A stretch of 64,000 nucleotides of DNA. Source: Oasisia sp. SBJ-2009. Lineage: Eukaryota; Annelida; Polychaeta; Sabellida; Siboglinidae. The notes below the pieces were generated by a model. The model was not told the DNA's origin. It was given only the letters and a program-made list of their open reading frames with translations, and did no database searches. Shown here one piece after another: positions 14,001 through 26,949 of this stretch (position 1 is its first letter; each line of letters opens with the position of its first letter). Position numbers and translations under genes: made by a program. The DNA lies in the NCBI GenBank assembly GCA_964017155.1, contig OZ024857.1, positions 6,857,119 to 6,921,118 of the forward strand, read 5' to 3'.

Positions 14001-17000
14001 GCAAAGGTGATTCTGCAATTATTAGATGAAGTAGTTTACAAGGATTGTACAGTAGACTTGTTTCTGTGTCTTGTAAATGTAACAATGTTGGCTGCTTGTG
14101 ACAACAATCACTTAGAATTCTACCTCATGGTTTATGGGAGACGGTTGTGTCACAGATTCACTCTGGCCTGATTAACCTGGTCTTCCGAGATACCAGGGAA
14201 GACAGTGTTTGCACGTTTGTCAGCAAATGCTGCATTACACGTGCTGTGGTTTTCTCATTCGTTTCAAAACTGCGTACTAATGAAATAATGCCTCCACTAA
14301 AGAATTGTCACAAGATATGCATGCACATCGATGAATATTATCTTGATAGTTTATATATATATAATACACTGTTTTATAGTAACTTGCCTTTTCTCTCCGC
14401 CCTGTGCACAAATACCCACTATATTTACTCCAGCGGCTACAAATAGATACTGACATGAGTTGACAGGGTCTGTAGGAGTGGTCGCAAAAGTTCAGTGTTA
14501 AAATTACTTAATCATAATTTTTATAGGGATATTTGGTATCCGAGTGTAAACAAATTGCTGCAGTGAGCAAAATATGTTAGAAATAATAGAAATGTTGGAT
14601 CATAAAAATCATCACTCATGTTATGGTTGGAGAGTTGAGTTGGTGATAAATTCAAAACTGTTTTTAGATTCTGCGAACATATGAGATCAGCCCTCATTCT
14701 GTTAAATGTGCATCACCATTTTCTTGTACCAGCAAATGTCCCATATTCAAACATTATGTCACTGTGACACAGAAATCCTTCCTTTCTTGTGCTTTATTAA
14801 CTCAATAACTGAGCAATTTTGAAAACAACCTACGGTGATGATGAAGGTGCTGTGTGAGAGGTCTGGTAAAATGGAAGTTTTCCCTATTGAATTTTCTTCA
14901 GAGATGTTGTTATGTGGAAGGGAATTGTGTATAAAATGTTCTCATAATGTGCATCACTGCACCGTCAGTGACATGTCAATGACATGTCAGTGACACATGT
15001 AGGTCGTAGTTGTAATGTGTTGTTTTTCTACTGAAATGAATGAATGTTAGCTGGAATGTCTGCAGAGGTCTGGTTTATTGTACAGCATCACTACAATTGT
15101 AATAAAGGTCACAATATTTTCTTTACATACTATTTTGGTTATTATTTACTTCTATGAATATAATACCAGTGAATATAATGACAACATCTGCGAATCCGGC
15201 GTAGCTTTTGTAAGTTTAGTGCCAAATTTGTATTAACATTCAATTCACACACAAAAATGGCTGTCAAAACAATTCCGATTTTGATTTTAAATGTGGTGCC
15301 TAATGGTTCAATAGAATGTCCAATAGTGCGTTGCTGATCAAGTTAATCCAAGTACAGTGTATTACAACAAATTGAAGAATAAATCACACAAACTTTTGTT
15401 AGGTTTAATGTTATGTCAAGCAGTTGTTGGAAATAACTAAATGAATTAGTTTGTAAATGTGCATAATTTGTAAAAAAGATTAAATGTGGTAGAAATTATC
15501 TGCATTAGAAAAAACGGACTGACTGGGATTTGAATTTGTTTACCCGTTCATTACTTAGCTGCAGGGTGGTGGGGGGAATAAAGCTGAAGGTATCTTTGAC
15601 AAGATTAACATCAGGTGTTTAGATATATACATGGAGGGGTAGAAAATAATCATCATCTTATTGTCAAAACAGTGAATACTACAATCAATGATGCTCTTCA
15701 ATGTTTTATTATCACAAGAATACAAAGTCGGTTGAACAAAATATCACTGATAGCACTGTTGATATGTAGTGTTCCATAGCATAATATCATTATCAGATCG
15801 TAAAATATCACATTGTTATATCACATAATATCACAATTTATAATATCACAATATAATTTCTCATAATCACATAAAATAAATACTACTAATTCAGCTTCTT
15901 TTTTATCAAATAATTATTTAAATGTGTAATTATAGAAAACTATAATTTCAGGTTCATGCAACCATCAACATTACTGAAACCATCTTTAGATTATGAACTG
16001 GGCTTATAATAGAATAATGTCTTGCCACCATTACCTGTGCAAAACTATAGAAATGACGCTATAAAAAGGTATTAATTTGAACAAACAATACAATCCCAGT
16101 TTGCAATATTGAAATAACAGATATGTATGGATAAACTGGATGGATAAGCATTGATTACAAGGAAGACAATGTAAATGAATAACTCAGCGAGCATTATGCC
16201 TACATATCCTGGACAACTCATCTGAGTAAGTTTCACAACAGCAAATCAACGTCTTCCTGATATAATATCCTGATAATATAACAAACAGTTATGTAGTTAA
16301 ACAGAATCAGAGTTGTTCTAATATATGCATGCATGCACGTGTGTACACACTACACACCAAAACAAACAATATTGTTAAAATATGAACCATCACGGTACAT
16401 AGACCATTGCATACATCATGCATAGAAAAAACGATTTTATTTATTAGTGAATTGTCCACGTACTGTACAACAACTTTCACTGAGGGAAAAGTCAGGACGG
16501 GTAACACATACATAAAATAAATGCTACTGCAACATAAACAAAACAAACATAACATTATGAACAAGTTAAAATTACATTTATGGCCATAGCAAACAAAATG
16601 TTTACAACATCTGCATTTCAATCAGATATGGGCGAAAAATATATGTCCTCTACATAACAGAGCAGTAAATCTGCCATTTTGTCATATTTTCTTTGGTTAG
16701 ACACATACTGCTATTTTTCAGCATGGCTGCTTCTTCTTGCAATGTTTACTGTTGTGCAACTGTTGAAATAACTTTTCACTTTCTAATTTGAAACAAGAAT
16801 AAAAACATTGACACTATTGAGAAATAAACATATTACTTTACTCCACATTGATACTAACTTGTCAAAGCAGTCCCTCTACACAAATGATGACACTTTTCAA
16901 TATAAAGTGTTGGGTAATTATCTGATATAGGAAGTTGTTTAAATGTAAGTCATAAAATGATATGTCCATATTCACCAATGCTCAATATAGTGAAGGTGTG

Positions 17001-17640
17001 CAGAAATTTGTTTTGTAGGTTTTATTTAAGAGTAGATTAACTTTTTAATTTAGTGGCAGCCATCTTAAATATATCCTTCCAGTGGATCCCTGCTTTTGTG
17101 TTGTACATGTTGGTAATTTGTCATTCAAGACAATTAAAATTTAATTTAAAATTAAAACAAGATGACCTCTAATGACACACTCTGCATGGAATCAAAAGAA
17201 AAAACAATCATTAATTGGTTCTTTACACCTCATTACAACTATTACTACTCCTATACAACTACCGGTATTACACTTCATTACAGCCATGCTGTTTACCAAA
17301 GTGTTTTTTCAATGTTCTCTGTGCAAACAGTGCATTTAAATCATTTCAAAATAATTTTTTTGTTTGGCTAATGGTGTAAACTGTGTACCTGGGTAATTCA
17401 TAAATGGGAAACTTATCCACTTATTTTTGGTAGTACTCATGACCTGGTCAAAATCTGGGTCAATGTGTCTCTGAAGGTCAACGTTAGATTTAGTAAGTAA
17501 GTAAAAGCTTTATTTCTTGATGGTAACCATGTCACGTGGTATATCGTGATTTTCAATGGGCCATCATTTTACATGCATACATACATCATATACATACATA
17601 CAACGTTAGATTTATGCTTCTTCATGACATCTTCCCCAAA
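8061..17640. other. Long stretch with no recognised gene
   Basis: About 9.6 kb of AT-rich DNA between the KLF exon and the minus-strand genes. All open frames are short, lack splice-consistent partners and show no family motif. Small local repeats occur, such as three copies of GGGGGCTGTGTGA-like sequence (about 9168-9205) and a GGTGGTCA cluster (about 8990-9035). AATAAA occurs near 15103, 15381 and 15585 on the + strand, but none can be tied to a transcript. Confidence 0.4.
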
Positions 17641-17728
17641 GTGTTCGGCTAGTCTACACTTGTGTTGGGCTAGTCTACACTTGTGTTCGGCTAGTCTACA
17701 CTTGTGTTGGGCGAGTCTACACTTGTGC
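17641..17728. repeat. 21-bp tandem repeat, about 4 copies
   Basis: Four head-to-tail copies of GTGTTGGGCTAGTCTACACT plus T, with a GTGTTCGGC variant. Confidence 0.9.
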
Positions 17729-18735
17729 TGCCATTAAAGGAAGTGTCATTCTATCACATTCTATTACACACACTGTGCTACTGTTAGTCACAAATCCATC
17801 TTTCTGTCAGTGCTGAATACATGTTGTGATTTAAATAATTTGTGTAAACTTACAAAGGCTGATTATTTGTATTGTTAATTCTTTTCATATACTACAAACT
17901 ACGCAACGATCAACCATGATAAATTTCATATCACTTCACTGCTAATTTTTAAAGTTCCTGAACGTCACCTTGACACTTCATCGTTTTCATCAATATACAA
18001 ACAATCAAATAATTTGTTTAAGTGTGGCTCGTTGAATCACCTTCTTGGCAGACAACGTGTTAAATTAAACATGGAGTAGCACATCACTTTATTTATGATT
18101 AAAAAAAGTATTAGCTTTTATACTTCAAAGGAATGAATTACAAAATAGAAAAATTTTCCACTGCAGAATTTGTGGCAAAACTGTTCTCATAGCCTGTAAA
18201 AATGTACTAGCAAAGATCATATTCTTATTTGTTGCAAATATGTATGGACTAGTCATTAATATATTATTTTACACATGCATATATGTACTCACATGATGAA
18301 CATATGAACATGTACACACAAACATGCATGCATGTACACATTCAAACCAGTAGATACACACACACGCACGCACGTACACACACGCATGCATACACACACG
18401 CATGCACATACACACACGCACGCACATACACACATGCGCACACACACACGCACAGACAGTCAGACACACACCAATGTATTTGAGATCACAATGACATAAT
18501 ACTGCTAGAAAAAAAATCCAAAAAAATCACATATAAAACTCTGATGCCAAACTGGAAAACTGAATATAATTATTTCTGTACAAAATATCCTGCCAAAAAA
18601 AATATGAAAAATTGTCATACATGTACCCAGAAACTATCAACAACGTCGGTGGAATAACAACACTATTCCATAAACTATCATCATCGCTGACATTCACTTT
18701 TCAAGGTCAAACTATCTGACCCTCAGCCATGACCT
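17729..18735. other. 3' flank of the 192-residue gene, with CA-rich microsatellite
   Basis: Lies downstream (in minus-strand sense) of the stop codon at 18736. It contains an ACACGC/ACAC microsatellite at about 18310-18470. TTTATT at 18088-18093 gives AATAAA on the minus strand, a possible but unproven poly(A) signal. Confidence 0.35.
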
Positions 18736-18930
18736 TCATATGACCCTGTGGTTGGGGTGGAAGGGGGTGCGCCCCCGGAGGTAGGTGGTGGCTGTGGTGG
18801 ACGGCCGCCACTGGTGGACCACGGGAGTCGACTTGGACGACTGACCCCATTTCATCCTCAGCCAGTTGGTGGGCGCCATGCAGGTGACTGTGAACTTGCG
18901 GGAGTACGGGCCTTGCACCCGATGTGTCCC
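18736..18930 (-). CDS. Terminal exon of the 192-residue gene
   Basis: Begins GTHRVQGPYSRKF directly after GACTTGTAG and runs 64 codons to TGA. Composition (many Trp, Arg, Thr, Pro) differs clearly from the flanking AT-rich DNA. Confidence 0.6.
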   Translation of the reverse strand, partial: GTHRVQGPYSRKFTVTCMAPTNWLRMKWGQSSKSTPVVHQWRPSTTATTYLRGRTPFHPNHRVI

Positions 18931-21900
18931 CTACAAGTCAAGACACCTGGCTACACACAGAGCAACACAGCACTAGGTCACCACACACAGAGCAACACAG
19001 CACTAGGTTACACACACAGAGCAACACAGCACTAGGTTACACACACAGAGCAACACAGCACTAGGTCACCACACACAGAGCAACACAGCACTAGGTCACC
19101 ACACACAGAGCAACACAGCACTAGGTTACCACACACAGAGCAACACAGCACTAGGTTACACACACACAGAGCAACACAGCACTAGGTTACACACACAGAG
19201 CAACACAGCACTAGTTCACCACACACAGAGCAACACAGCACTAGGTCACCACACACAGAGCAACACAGCACTAGGTTACACACACAGAGCAACACAGCAC
19301 TAGGTTACACACACAGAGCAACACGGCACTAGGTCACCACACACAGAGCAACACAGCACTAGTTCACCACACACAGAGCAACACAGCACTAGGTTACACA
19401 CACACAGAGCAACACAGCACTAGGTTACACACACAGAGCAACACAGCACTAGTTCACCACACACAGAGCAACACAGCACTAGGTCACCACACACAGAGCA
19501 ACACAGCACTAGGTTACACACACAGAGCAACACAGCACTAGGTTACACACACAGAGCAACACGGCACTAGGTCACCACACACAGAGCAACACAGCACTAG
19601 TTCACCACACACAGAGCAACACAGCACTAGGTCACCACACACAGAGCAACACAGCACTAGGTTACACACACAGAGCAACACAGCACTAGGTTACACACAC
19701 AGAGCAACACGGCACTAGGTCACCACACACAGAGCAACACGGCACTAGGTCACCACACACAGAGCAACACGGCACTAGGTCACCACACACAGAGCAACAC
19801 GGCACTAGGTCACCACACACAGAGCAACACAGCACTAGGTCACCACACACAGAGCAACACAGCACTAGGTTACACACACAGAGCAACACAGCACTAGGTT
19901 ACACACACAGAGCAACACAGCACTAGGTTACACACACAGAGCAACACAGCACTAGGTTACACACACAGAGCAACACAGCACTAGGTTACACACACAGAGC
20001 AACACAGCACTAGGTTACACACACAGAGCAACACAGCACTAGGTTACACACACAGAGCAACACAGCACTAGGTTACACACACAGAGCAACACAGCACTAG
20101 GTTACACACAGAGCAACACAGCACTAGGTTACACACACAGAGCAACACAGCACTAGGTTACACACACAGAGCAACACAGCACTAGTCTACAGTGGTGCCC
20201 CCTGGAGTATATACTGTCAACACACAAACATGGACTAACACAGCACAATTGTATATATAGCATATACAGTTTACAGTCATGTCTTATTAATCTGGTCTTC
20301 AATTATCCGGTTGTTACATAATCCACATGTTTTGTGTGAGAACTGTCCTGAATCCTGTATAACGATGAATCTCATTACTCAACCAAAAGGTGAACGGATA
20401 CATGAAACATGATTGTAATAGGAGATAACTAAATACAGGGTATGTACTGTATATAACACATAATACGGCTTCACTTTGAAGAAGAAACCCTGAAAAATTA
20501 GAACAAGATAGTTTTTATCACTGTTCAGTTATCTTTTGCAGGTAAACGGTTCTCAAGAAAAGCGGGAAAAAATATGTAATAAGTAAATGTAAAATATAAT
20601 AATGACTGGTGTATATGAAGGCATCGGTAGAACTACGTAGTAAATGGAACCAAATTGTAGATAAAGTTCTCCAGAATAGCCATGCACTTTAAAAAAAAGA
20701 TTAGTAAATAACTCTAAATAATGTTTTCTGAAATAATTTGTGAAGTGGCAGATCAAACGCCAATGGTTGAGGGAAGCAAAAAGACATAAAGAGGTGAGTG
20801 GGCCTCGGCACCCAAAGGGGGAGATACTCAAAACTTAGGGTAATACCTAGCAATGTACACTGCATGGACACGTGACGACAAGTTCCTACAACTTGTCATT
20901 ATGTCTGTACACATTTCCTGCATTAGTCACCACAAGAGTCTGTGGAGAACCAGACAGACTAAATGGCCATATTACGTTTTAATATTACTTCAAACAGCTG
21001 TTTAATTTTTATGTCCTTGTGTTTTCTACATGGATGTAACAGTCTGTGAAGAAATGCTTCAAGACATTTGCAGGTGTCAATTAAAGGATGTTTTGTAACA
21101 GTATCAACGAGGCACTGACAACAAACTTGGTACAAGATAGAATAAGAGAAGTGATGATGTGATGAAACGCCACCTTCTTGTCGATGTGCAGGTCCTTGTA
21201 GGGAGACAGCACCCAGTGAATGCTCGACTCAGACTTGGTTGGGGAGTCACATCGCGGCGTGTTCGTCTTCTCATAGTTCACATTTGTATATAAACTGAAA
21301 CCAATGGACAGTATTTTTAAATGTGTGGTTCAGTGTTTTGTACTTGCATGTGTTATATTCCACATAGTACTTGTGATGACAGTGACATTAGCTGTATATA
21401 ATAATTCAGTCCTGATTTGAGAAAGACAGGACCAAAAAAAAACAATTGATATATAAATAAAAATGTTGAGTTACTTGTAGAAGATACCTCATATAATAAT
21501 TGCTTATAATTATGAAGGAATCACAAAGCAAAACTTATTTTATACATACTGTCGGCCATTTTAGATTTTTGACATATGTGAATTATATTCTAATTAGTTT
21601 CAGTTAGTCAGACAACATTTATTTATACAGCAATATATAGATTCCTTTCTAGTTTATCATAATTACATAAACTATTTTCACAACACGGTTCATTATGTGA
21701 ACCCATATCTAGTCATAGTGTTGAGGCCCTCAGAAACTCAGTGATTAAAATATTAATTGAGCTACATCTCCACCTCTCTGGAGAGCAAGTTTCGCCAGCA
21801 CTGAAATAGTTAACCCAAGGATCTACTCACCACTTATAGAAGGCTGGGTCCCCGCTGTTGGCACAGAGCTTAGGTGGCTCAGTGACAGGTTCTACCCCAG

Positions 21901-22093
21901 CCTGACGCAGTCTGGGGTAGGAGGTCACATGACAGGGCGAGTGGAGTCGGTCCTCAACCCGCGGAGACACTGCCACCCTACGACTGGAGACGGCCGCCAA
22001 CTCCCTCGGTCTACGGGTGTAGTCATCAACATCAGTGACACTGATACAACTAGCATCCTCCAGGTGGCGCCACACACCATAAGCATAAGCCAT
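18736..22093 (-). CDS. Unrecognised 192-residue protein, three exons
   Basis: Spliced minus-strand model: exon 1 21831-22093 (starts MAYAYGVWRHLED, donor GTGAGT), exon 2 21174-21294 (acceptor TTTCAG, donor GTGGCG), exon 3 18736-18930 (acceptor TTGTAG, stop TGA). The phases fit (263 + 121 + 195 = 579 bp). I do not recognise the family. The protein is basic and Tyr/Trp/Pro/His-bearing, without signal peptide, membrane span or obvious fold, and ends with RTPFHPNHRVI. Small proteins of this make-up are common among axonemal microtubule-binding proteins, but that is only a resemblance. Intron 2 carries a 1.2-kb minisatellite that stops 21 bp before the exon 3 acceptor. The exon 2 donor is weak, so that border is the least certain. 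Confidence 0.6.
18952..20186. repeat. 29/30-bp minisatellite, about 42 copies
   Basis: Units of ACAGAGCAACACAGCACTAG followed by GTTACACAC (29 bp) or GTCACCACAC (30 bp), with the two variants interspersed. It fills most of the second intron of the 192-residue gene. Read on the minus strand each unit ends in a pyrimidine/TG-rich run and CCTAG, which looks like a 3' splice site. Confidence 0.95.
20187..21173 (-). other. Rest of intron 2 of the 192-residue gene
   Basis: AT-rich intron sequence between the minisatellite and exon 2. Nothing further recognised. Confidence 0.45.
21174..21294 (-). CDS. Exon 2 of the 192-residue gene
   Basis: After acceptor TTTCAG one base completes a Cys codon, then 40 codons run from LYTNVNYEK to HIDKK. 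The donor GTGGCG is weak but keeps the frame into exon 3. Confidence 0.55.
21295..21830 (-). other. Intron 1 of the 192-residue gene
   Basis: AT-rich, bounded by GTGAGT at its 5' end and TTTCAG at its 3' end on the minus strand. Nothing further recognised. Confidence 0.5.
21831..22093 (-). CDS. Exon 1 of the 192-residue gene
   Basis: Starts at an ATG and encodes 87 complete codons ending GDPAFYK plus two bases, followed by the donor GTGAGTAG. The open frame stops just inside the intron, which supports the border. Confidence 0.65.
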
Positions 22094-22657
22094 TTTCCCA
22101 AAGTTTTTTACATGACATTTATTGTGGTGTAAATTTGAGAAACATTTTCTGTTGTAACTAAAACATTCCTAACTAATCAGTGGATTTTATGACAATCACA
22201 AAACCCATCTAATGTTGTGATTGATTTAATAATCCATGTATAATGCCCAGTATGAACCCTAGAACATATTTCTAAAAATATAAAGACGTTAGTTTTCCTT
22301 CAAGCGATCAAAGATAAAGGTTGCGACTACCAGCAGACACAAACCATGTACAAAGTCAATGTTAACACACGCTAACAATACACACACACACACACACGCG
22401 CACACACACACATGCGCACACACACACACACACGCACACACACTAACACAACACAGGTCACACATACAGTCACGTGTGTCATACACACACACACATGATA
22501 GCTAAATTTTGGGTTTTCTCAAGTTTGTTCATTGTACATGTACCTTACATGGTCTGAGCCCTGTAAGATACAATATAGTACAATATAGTACAATTTTATT
22601 CAATATAGTACAATTTTATTCAATTTTATTTAAGTGCAAAAACTAAATCACAAAATG
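22094..22657. other. Spacer between the two minus-strand genes
   Basis: Contains a CA/CGCA microsatellite (about 22378-22495) and a small tandem block of CAATATAGTA and ATTTTATTCA (about 22570-22632). It must hold the promoter of the 192-residue gene and the 3' UTR of the upstream gene, unless the two are alternative parts of one locus. Confidence 0.4.
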
Positions 22658-22907
22658 TTAACATCGACCATACTCATCGTGGTAGACTTTGTAACCATGT
22701 CGACTCCACATTTTGTAGCTTCCCGCCACGATGCGATCCTCGGGTTCGATCCGCGGTAGACGGTATGGGGAGGCTTCACGTAACGCCGGCTCAATCTTGG
22801 GCAGGCGGTACGGCATCTGCTGGTGGATGCTGAGCACTGTCGGGGCACGCTGAGTGGCCTGTGTAGGAGGGCGGTCTCCGTACGCCATCAGACCAGGGTG
22901 ACGCGCC
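22658..22907 (-). CDS. Terminal exon of an unrecognised minus-strand gene
   Basis: Acceptor CCTGGTGCAG, one base completing a codon, then 82 codons and TAA. The frame contains a small internal repeat, PYRLPKIEP and PYRLPRIEP, and ends GSYKMWSRHGYKVYHDEYGRC. GC content and lack of stops contrast with the flanks, so I take it as real coding sequence, but I do not recognise the family and could not find the upstream exon(s), which should lie at higher coordinates. An ATG within the exon (22886-22888) would give a 76-residue protein if the exon were instead a first exon. A link with the CG-rich promoter region near 27.0-27.4 kb is possible but unproven. Confidence 0.5.
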
Positions 22908-23556
22908 CTGCACCAGGAGAGTGGGGAAGTAAATGTGAGTTCGTTTGATAGCATGATGACCTTACTTACAGTGGACACGTGCCTTACTTTATTACAGGTC
23001 GACCTGTTGAGTAGAACATCAACATGATGATGCAGTCAGTGTTTATCATCCTCCTGCTCCACAGGGTGATGGCAGAGCAGTGGTACCCAATCTACCCATA
23101 GCTTTCTGCAGAGACCCGTCCATCCTTCATTTGGATGGATAAAAACCGTTGTGGATGGGTAGAAATATGGGTGGACGGCGGTGAAGGAGCAAAAAAGGTG
23201 TTCCAAAACCAAAGATATTATCAGTTATGCCTCAAAAGTGAGTGTAAATGGTGTCATGTGTGTGTTTGTAGTCCATTTTAGGTCATCAGACACATTTAAT
23301 GTTTGTAAACTGCCTTAACAGTTAACATCCATGTGTCCACCAAAACGTGAGTGACTGCCAATAATTTGGTCCTGCATAAAGTCCTGGTGGTACCCCTGGC
23401 TGATTCCTGTCCAAAACTCTGAACATATGCTCAGCCAATGAAATCGATCACGAGGAGTGTGATCAGTCTCTGGCTATGCGAAAACTTTTGGGTGATTTCA
23501 GTGTAAAAGCAAATACTAGAATACACAAAACTGCTCAGCTGCTCATGTGTTTGGGC

Positions 23557-23612
23557 AGGTCACAGGTCACAGGTCACGGGTCACGGGTCACAGGTCACAG
23601 GTCACAGGTCAC
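23557..23612. promoter_or_regulatory. Tandem AGGTCAC array (nuclear receptor DR1-type half-sites)
   Basis: Eight perfect head-to-tail 7-bp units: six AGGTCAC and two GGGTCAC. AGGTCA is the nuclear-receptor half-site, and one-base spacing makes overlapping DR1 elements, the arrangement bound by RXR, HNF4 and COUP-TF type receptors. Whether it is regulatory or a chance microsatellite cannot be told from sequence. Confidence 0.5.
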
Positions 23613-24134
23613 AGGTGGGTTGTTACTTTGGAATTCCCAGAAATTGTTTAACAACTGACACTCACACCAAGACATAATAAAATAATCAACCAGCAACATA
23701 ATTAACAGCAAGCAGCCAGTAATACAACTGAAGAGAGGAGAACAAACCAGAGGCAGTAAACAACTTCCCATTGGCACGTGTACAAGTCTTCTCTGTTCTA
23801 GGTGTCACTAAGCAGATTAATCATTACCAGAGTCACAAAGATCATAACCAACTGTGGAGATTCTGTATTCGTGGTGTCCTATTTATGATGTTCACCATCA
23901 AATACTATAATAAACTCTTTGCAAATGTTTTAATTAATTAATTAACAACTCATAAAATGTTACAGCATTAATCTATACAGCACTACATCTTCAATAAGAC
24001 AAAACATAATCATGAATAATTAGTGATTTTATGAACAAGTAAACATATGTTGTTTTTATGTTTGTTATTGTTTTTCTTTTTGGCTAATTTTGCATGAACA
24101 AAGGTTGTTCATTGGAGGATAATGCAGACACATT

Positions 24135-24286
24135 AAATGAGCAGATACTCATGCAAACTAAATGAGCAGATACTCATGCAAACTAAATGAGCAGATACTT
24201 ATGCAAACTAAATGAGCAGATACTTATGCAAACTAAATGAGCAGATACTTATGCAAACTAAATGAGCAGATACTCAGGCAAACTAC
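24135..24286. repeat. 25-bp tandem repeat, about 6 copies
   Basis: Units AAATGAGCAGATACTCATGC followed by AAACT, differing by CTC or CTT and one CAGGC variant. Confidence 0.95.
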
Positions 24287-26949
24287 AACCAATGACTCAC
24301 GTGGCCAGGGAAAATAATCATGTTTGCAATATAACATGTGTAATACAGTGTAGCTGGACTGCTACTAATCTACTGCAGATTGTAATCCAACTGATCCAAC
24401 ATATAATCAGAGAACACGTATAAAGACTGAACACAATAGGTCTACCCAGATCCACACCATTACATTATACACAGTATAAGTATAACAATGAAACATGTAA
24501 CCACAAATATATCAGTCAATGAGATTTATACAAAACATGCGACAAGCCAGGCTTGACAAGCAGGGCTGGTTCGTTTCATTCACTATGCAACTGGATTGGC
24601 ACTACCTAATTGCATCAAACAATATCAGTTAAAAGATTGACCATAACAAGAAACTGGTTAGACTGGTGGACCGTTATATACTAACAGGCCTCGTAAAACA
24701 TTATGTAATAAGTTTATCTCATCACATCATTGCCAGATTATAATATACTACACCGGAATGAGACATATAGCATACAAAGTCTATAATACAATACCATCAT
24801 CAGTTGTAGAAACTAAATAACCCTGTTAACCCGTTACGTAACCTGTTACATATGTAACATGAATACCTTTATTTCACAATTATATGTTAACATACTAGTT
24901 ATTACAACTGTTATAGTTTTATCTCATGCCAAAGCTCACCAAGTAACTACTAAGGGTGAGACTGCAGGTAGTAGCAATATGTTGTTGCAAGAAGGTTTGC
25001 TGCTTTCATGTTGTAAAAAGGCTTGCAATGTAGTCAGGAAAAAACTCCAAAAGCTGCCAAGGAAAGGTGATGCAACGTCAACAGAGTCTGAAATAATAAT
25101 TGGAAGAAAGTCAGGAACTCCTGTTAACTCACATAAATGTCAACTAATTTACAATGCAAGTACAAGTACTCAGATCTACAGATTTGGATTATCTCCAGTG
25201 GACAAGAATGATTTTCAAAAGATTGACCAACACAGACAATTGAGACAACTAACATCAAAGAGGTATTCTACTATTGTGCCCTTTAGAAAGTGACCACCAC
25301 ATTATTGACAACAGTTAATGGTGTTTCAGCATGAACACATTGTTGGTGTCTAAGCCCATTATCACAGCCAGTACACAGCCAGTACACAGCCAATTAGTGC
25401 TGGTCAATGAACACCTTCAATGGCCACTTAGTAGTCTGGCAAGTACAAGGCCAAAGTAACACTTCACAGCCAAAGGTCTCACCTGTGACTGCTGAGAACA
25501 AGAGCCATGCTGAGGCAGTTACAGGGCAGAAGTTAGATCTCTTTCACGATCACTACTGGTTATATCTCTTTCAGGATCACCACTAGATACTAGCTATAAT
25601 CTCTTTCAGGATCCCACTTAACAACAGCCTATGTTTGTGCCATGTCAGTAATTGACTGTGTGTTATCATGTGAGATTTATGGGGCTGGAATGACCAATAA
25701 TTTGACTGTACCTTTAGTAGAGACAAGGCCACTGGATTGCATTAAACGTAATTGTAACATGGAATTACCAATATTCTCACTTAGTTACAAATTATGTTAT
25801 AACAGAATAAATACACAGATACAAGACAGTCTCAGAGGACATGCCTTTTATCTGGTTCTAACATTAGCTACTGTACATAAACAGCAATTGAACATGATTT
25901 TCACATGTATGCAAATTACCTATACTTAAAAAGGTACATAAAACTTAATAAAAAATAGAAGCATTTAAGCTATATACAGTTGTCATTGTACATAAAACAT
26001 CCTTAGCCACCTCTAGAGACAATTATCAATAATCTTGAAATAATTTAAATATTCATTTTATTGCTCAATATGGTTTATAAAGTTCACTTTTAATATAGGT
26101 GACTCCATTTGTAAACATTAATAAGTTACTTTAGTTCAACTGTTAAAAAATTACCATTCAGCTCTCATAGGCCTGGTCACTTTAATAGAATAACTGAAGA
26201 GAGTAACATGGCCCACTGGGACCCAGTGGCACCAGCTGGGACTGTATGTATTCCAAGCACCAAATTCTTGCTGTTATTATCCAGTAGTACCCACATAAAG
26301 GCTGCTCTATTTGGCCAAATTCTGAGTAATTGTTAGATTCAGGCAATTTAAGACCATTTCCATGAATGGTGAAGCTGTTTACTAAACCAGAACGTGCTTG
26401 ATGTCAGCAGTGTAGATGACTCAGTGAAAATCACAACAGAACTCAACCATCGATGTGACCAATCAAAGTAACTGGAGTAATTATAGACCAGAACATGTCA
26501 AATGATGCCATTAGCCAGGTCATTATATTGTATGCAATTTTAAGTTAATGTTTTATCAACCATAATCTAAATATTTTCATGATAACTTTTTTTTAACTAA
26601 GTACCAAGATTAATGGATATTTTCAATTACCACTTTAGCACATAACAGATGACAATTTAATGACCATTGGCACTGGATGGCAAGGGCCTATAATTAATAT
26701 ACATTGGCCACCATTTTATACATTATATTTTATAAGTGACCTATGAACTGATCAGATTTCACAGACTCCGTCAAGGCAAGCCGTCACTGCTAAATTTTCC
26801 ATTTGTCACGTTTGCGCCAAGCCTCGATTCAAGGTTTTTAAAGCCCATGCCTCATTGCCTGGGCACATAGATCTAGACCTAAGGCTACCTTGGCCTTGCT
26901 TAAATTAAAATCATAAATGTAATGCATGTACGCCCAATTATATAAAGTA

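Noticed and set aside
11746..14446. Several + strand open frames of 80-100 codons
   Set aside because: No family motif, no splice-consistent neighbours, lengths expected by chance in this much DNA.
15518..15560. tRNA-like B box on the minus strand (GGGATTTGAATTTG; a similar one near 4308)
   Set aside because: No matching A box at the right spacing and no SINE body; too degraded to call.
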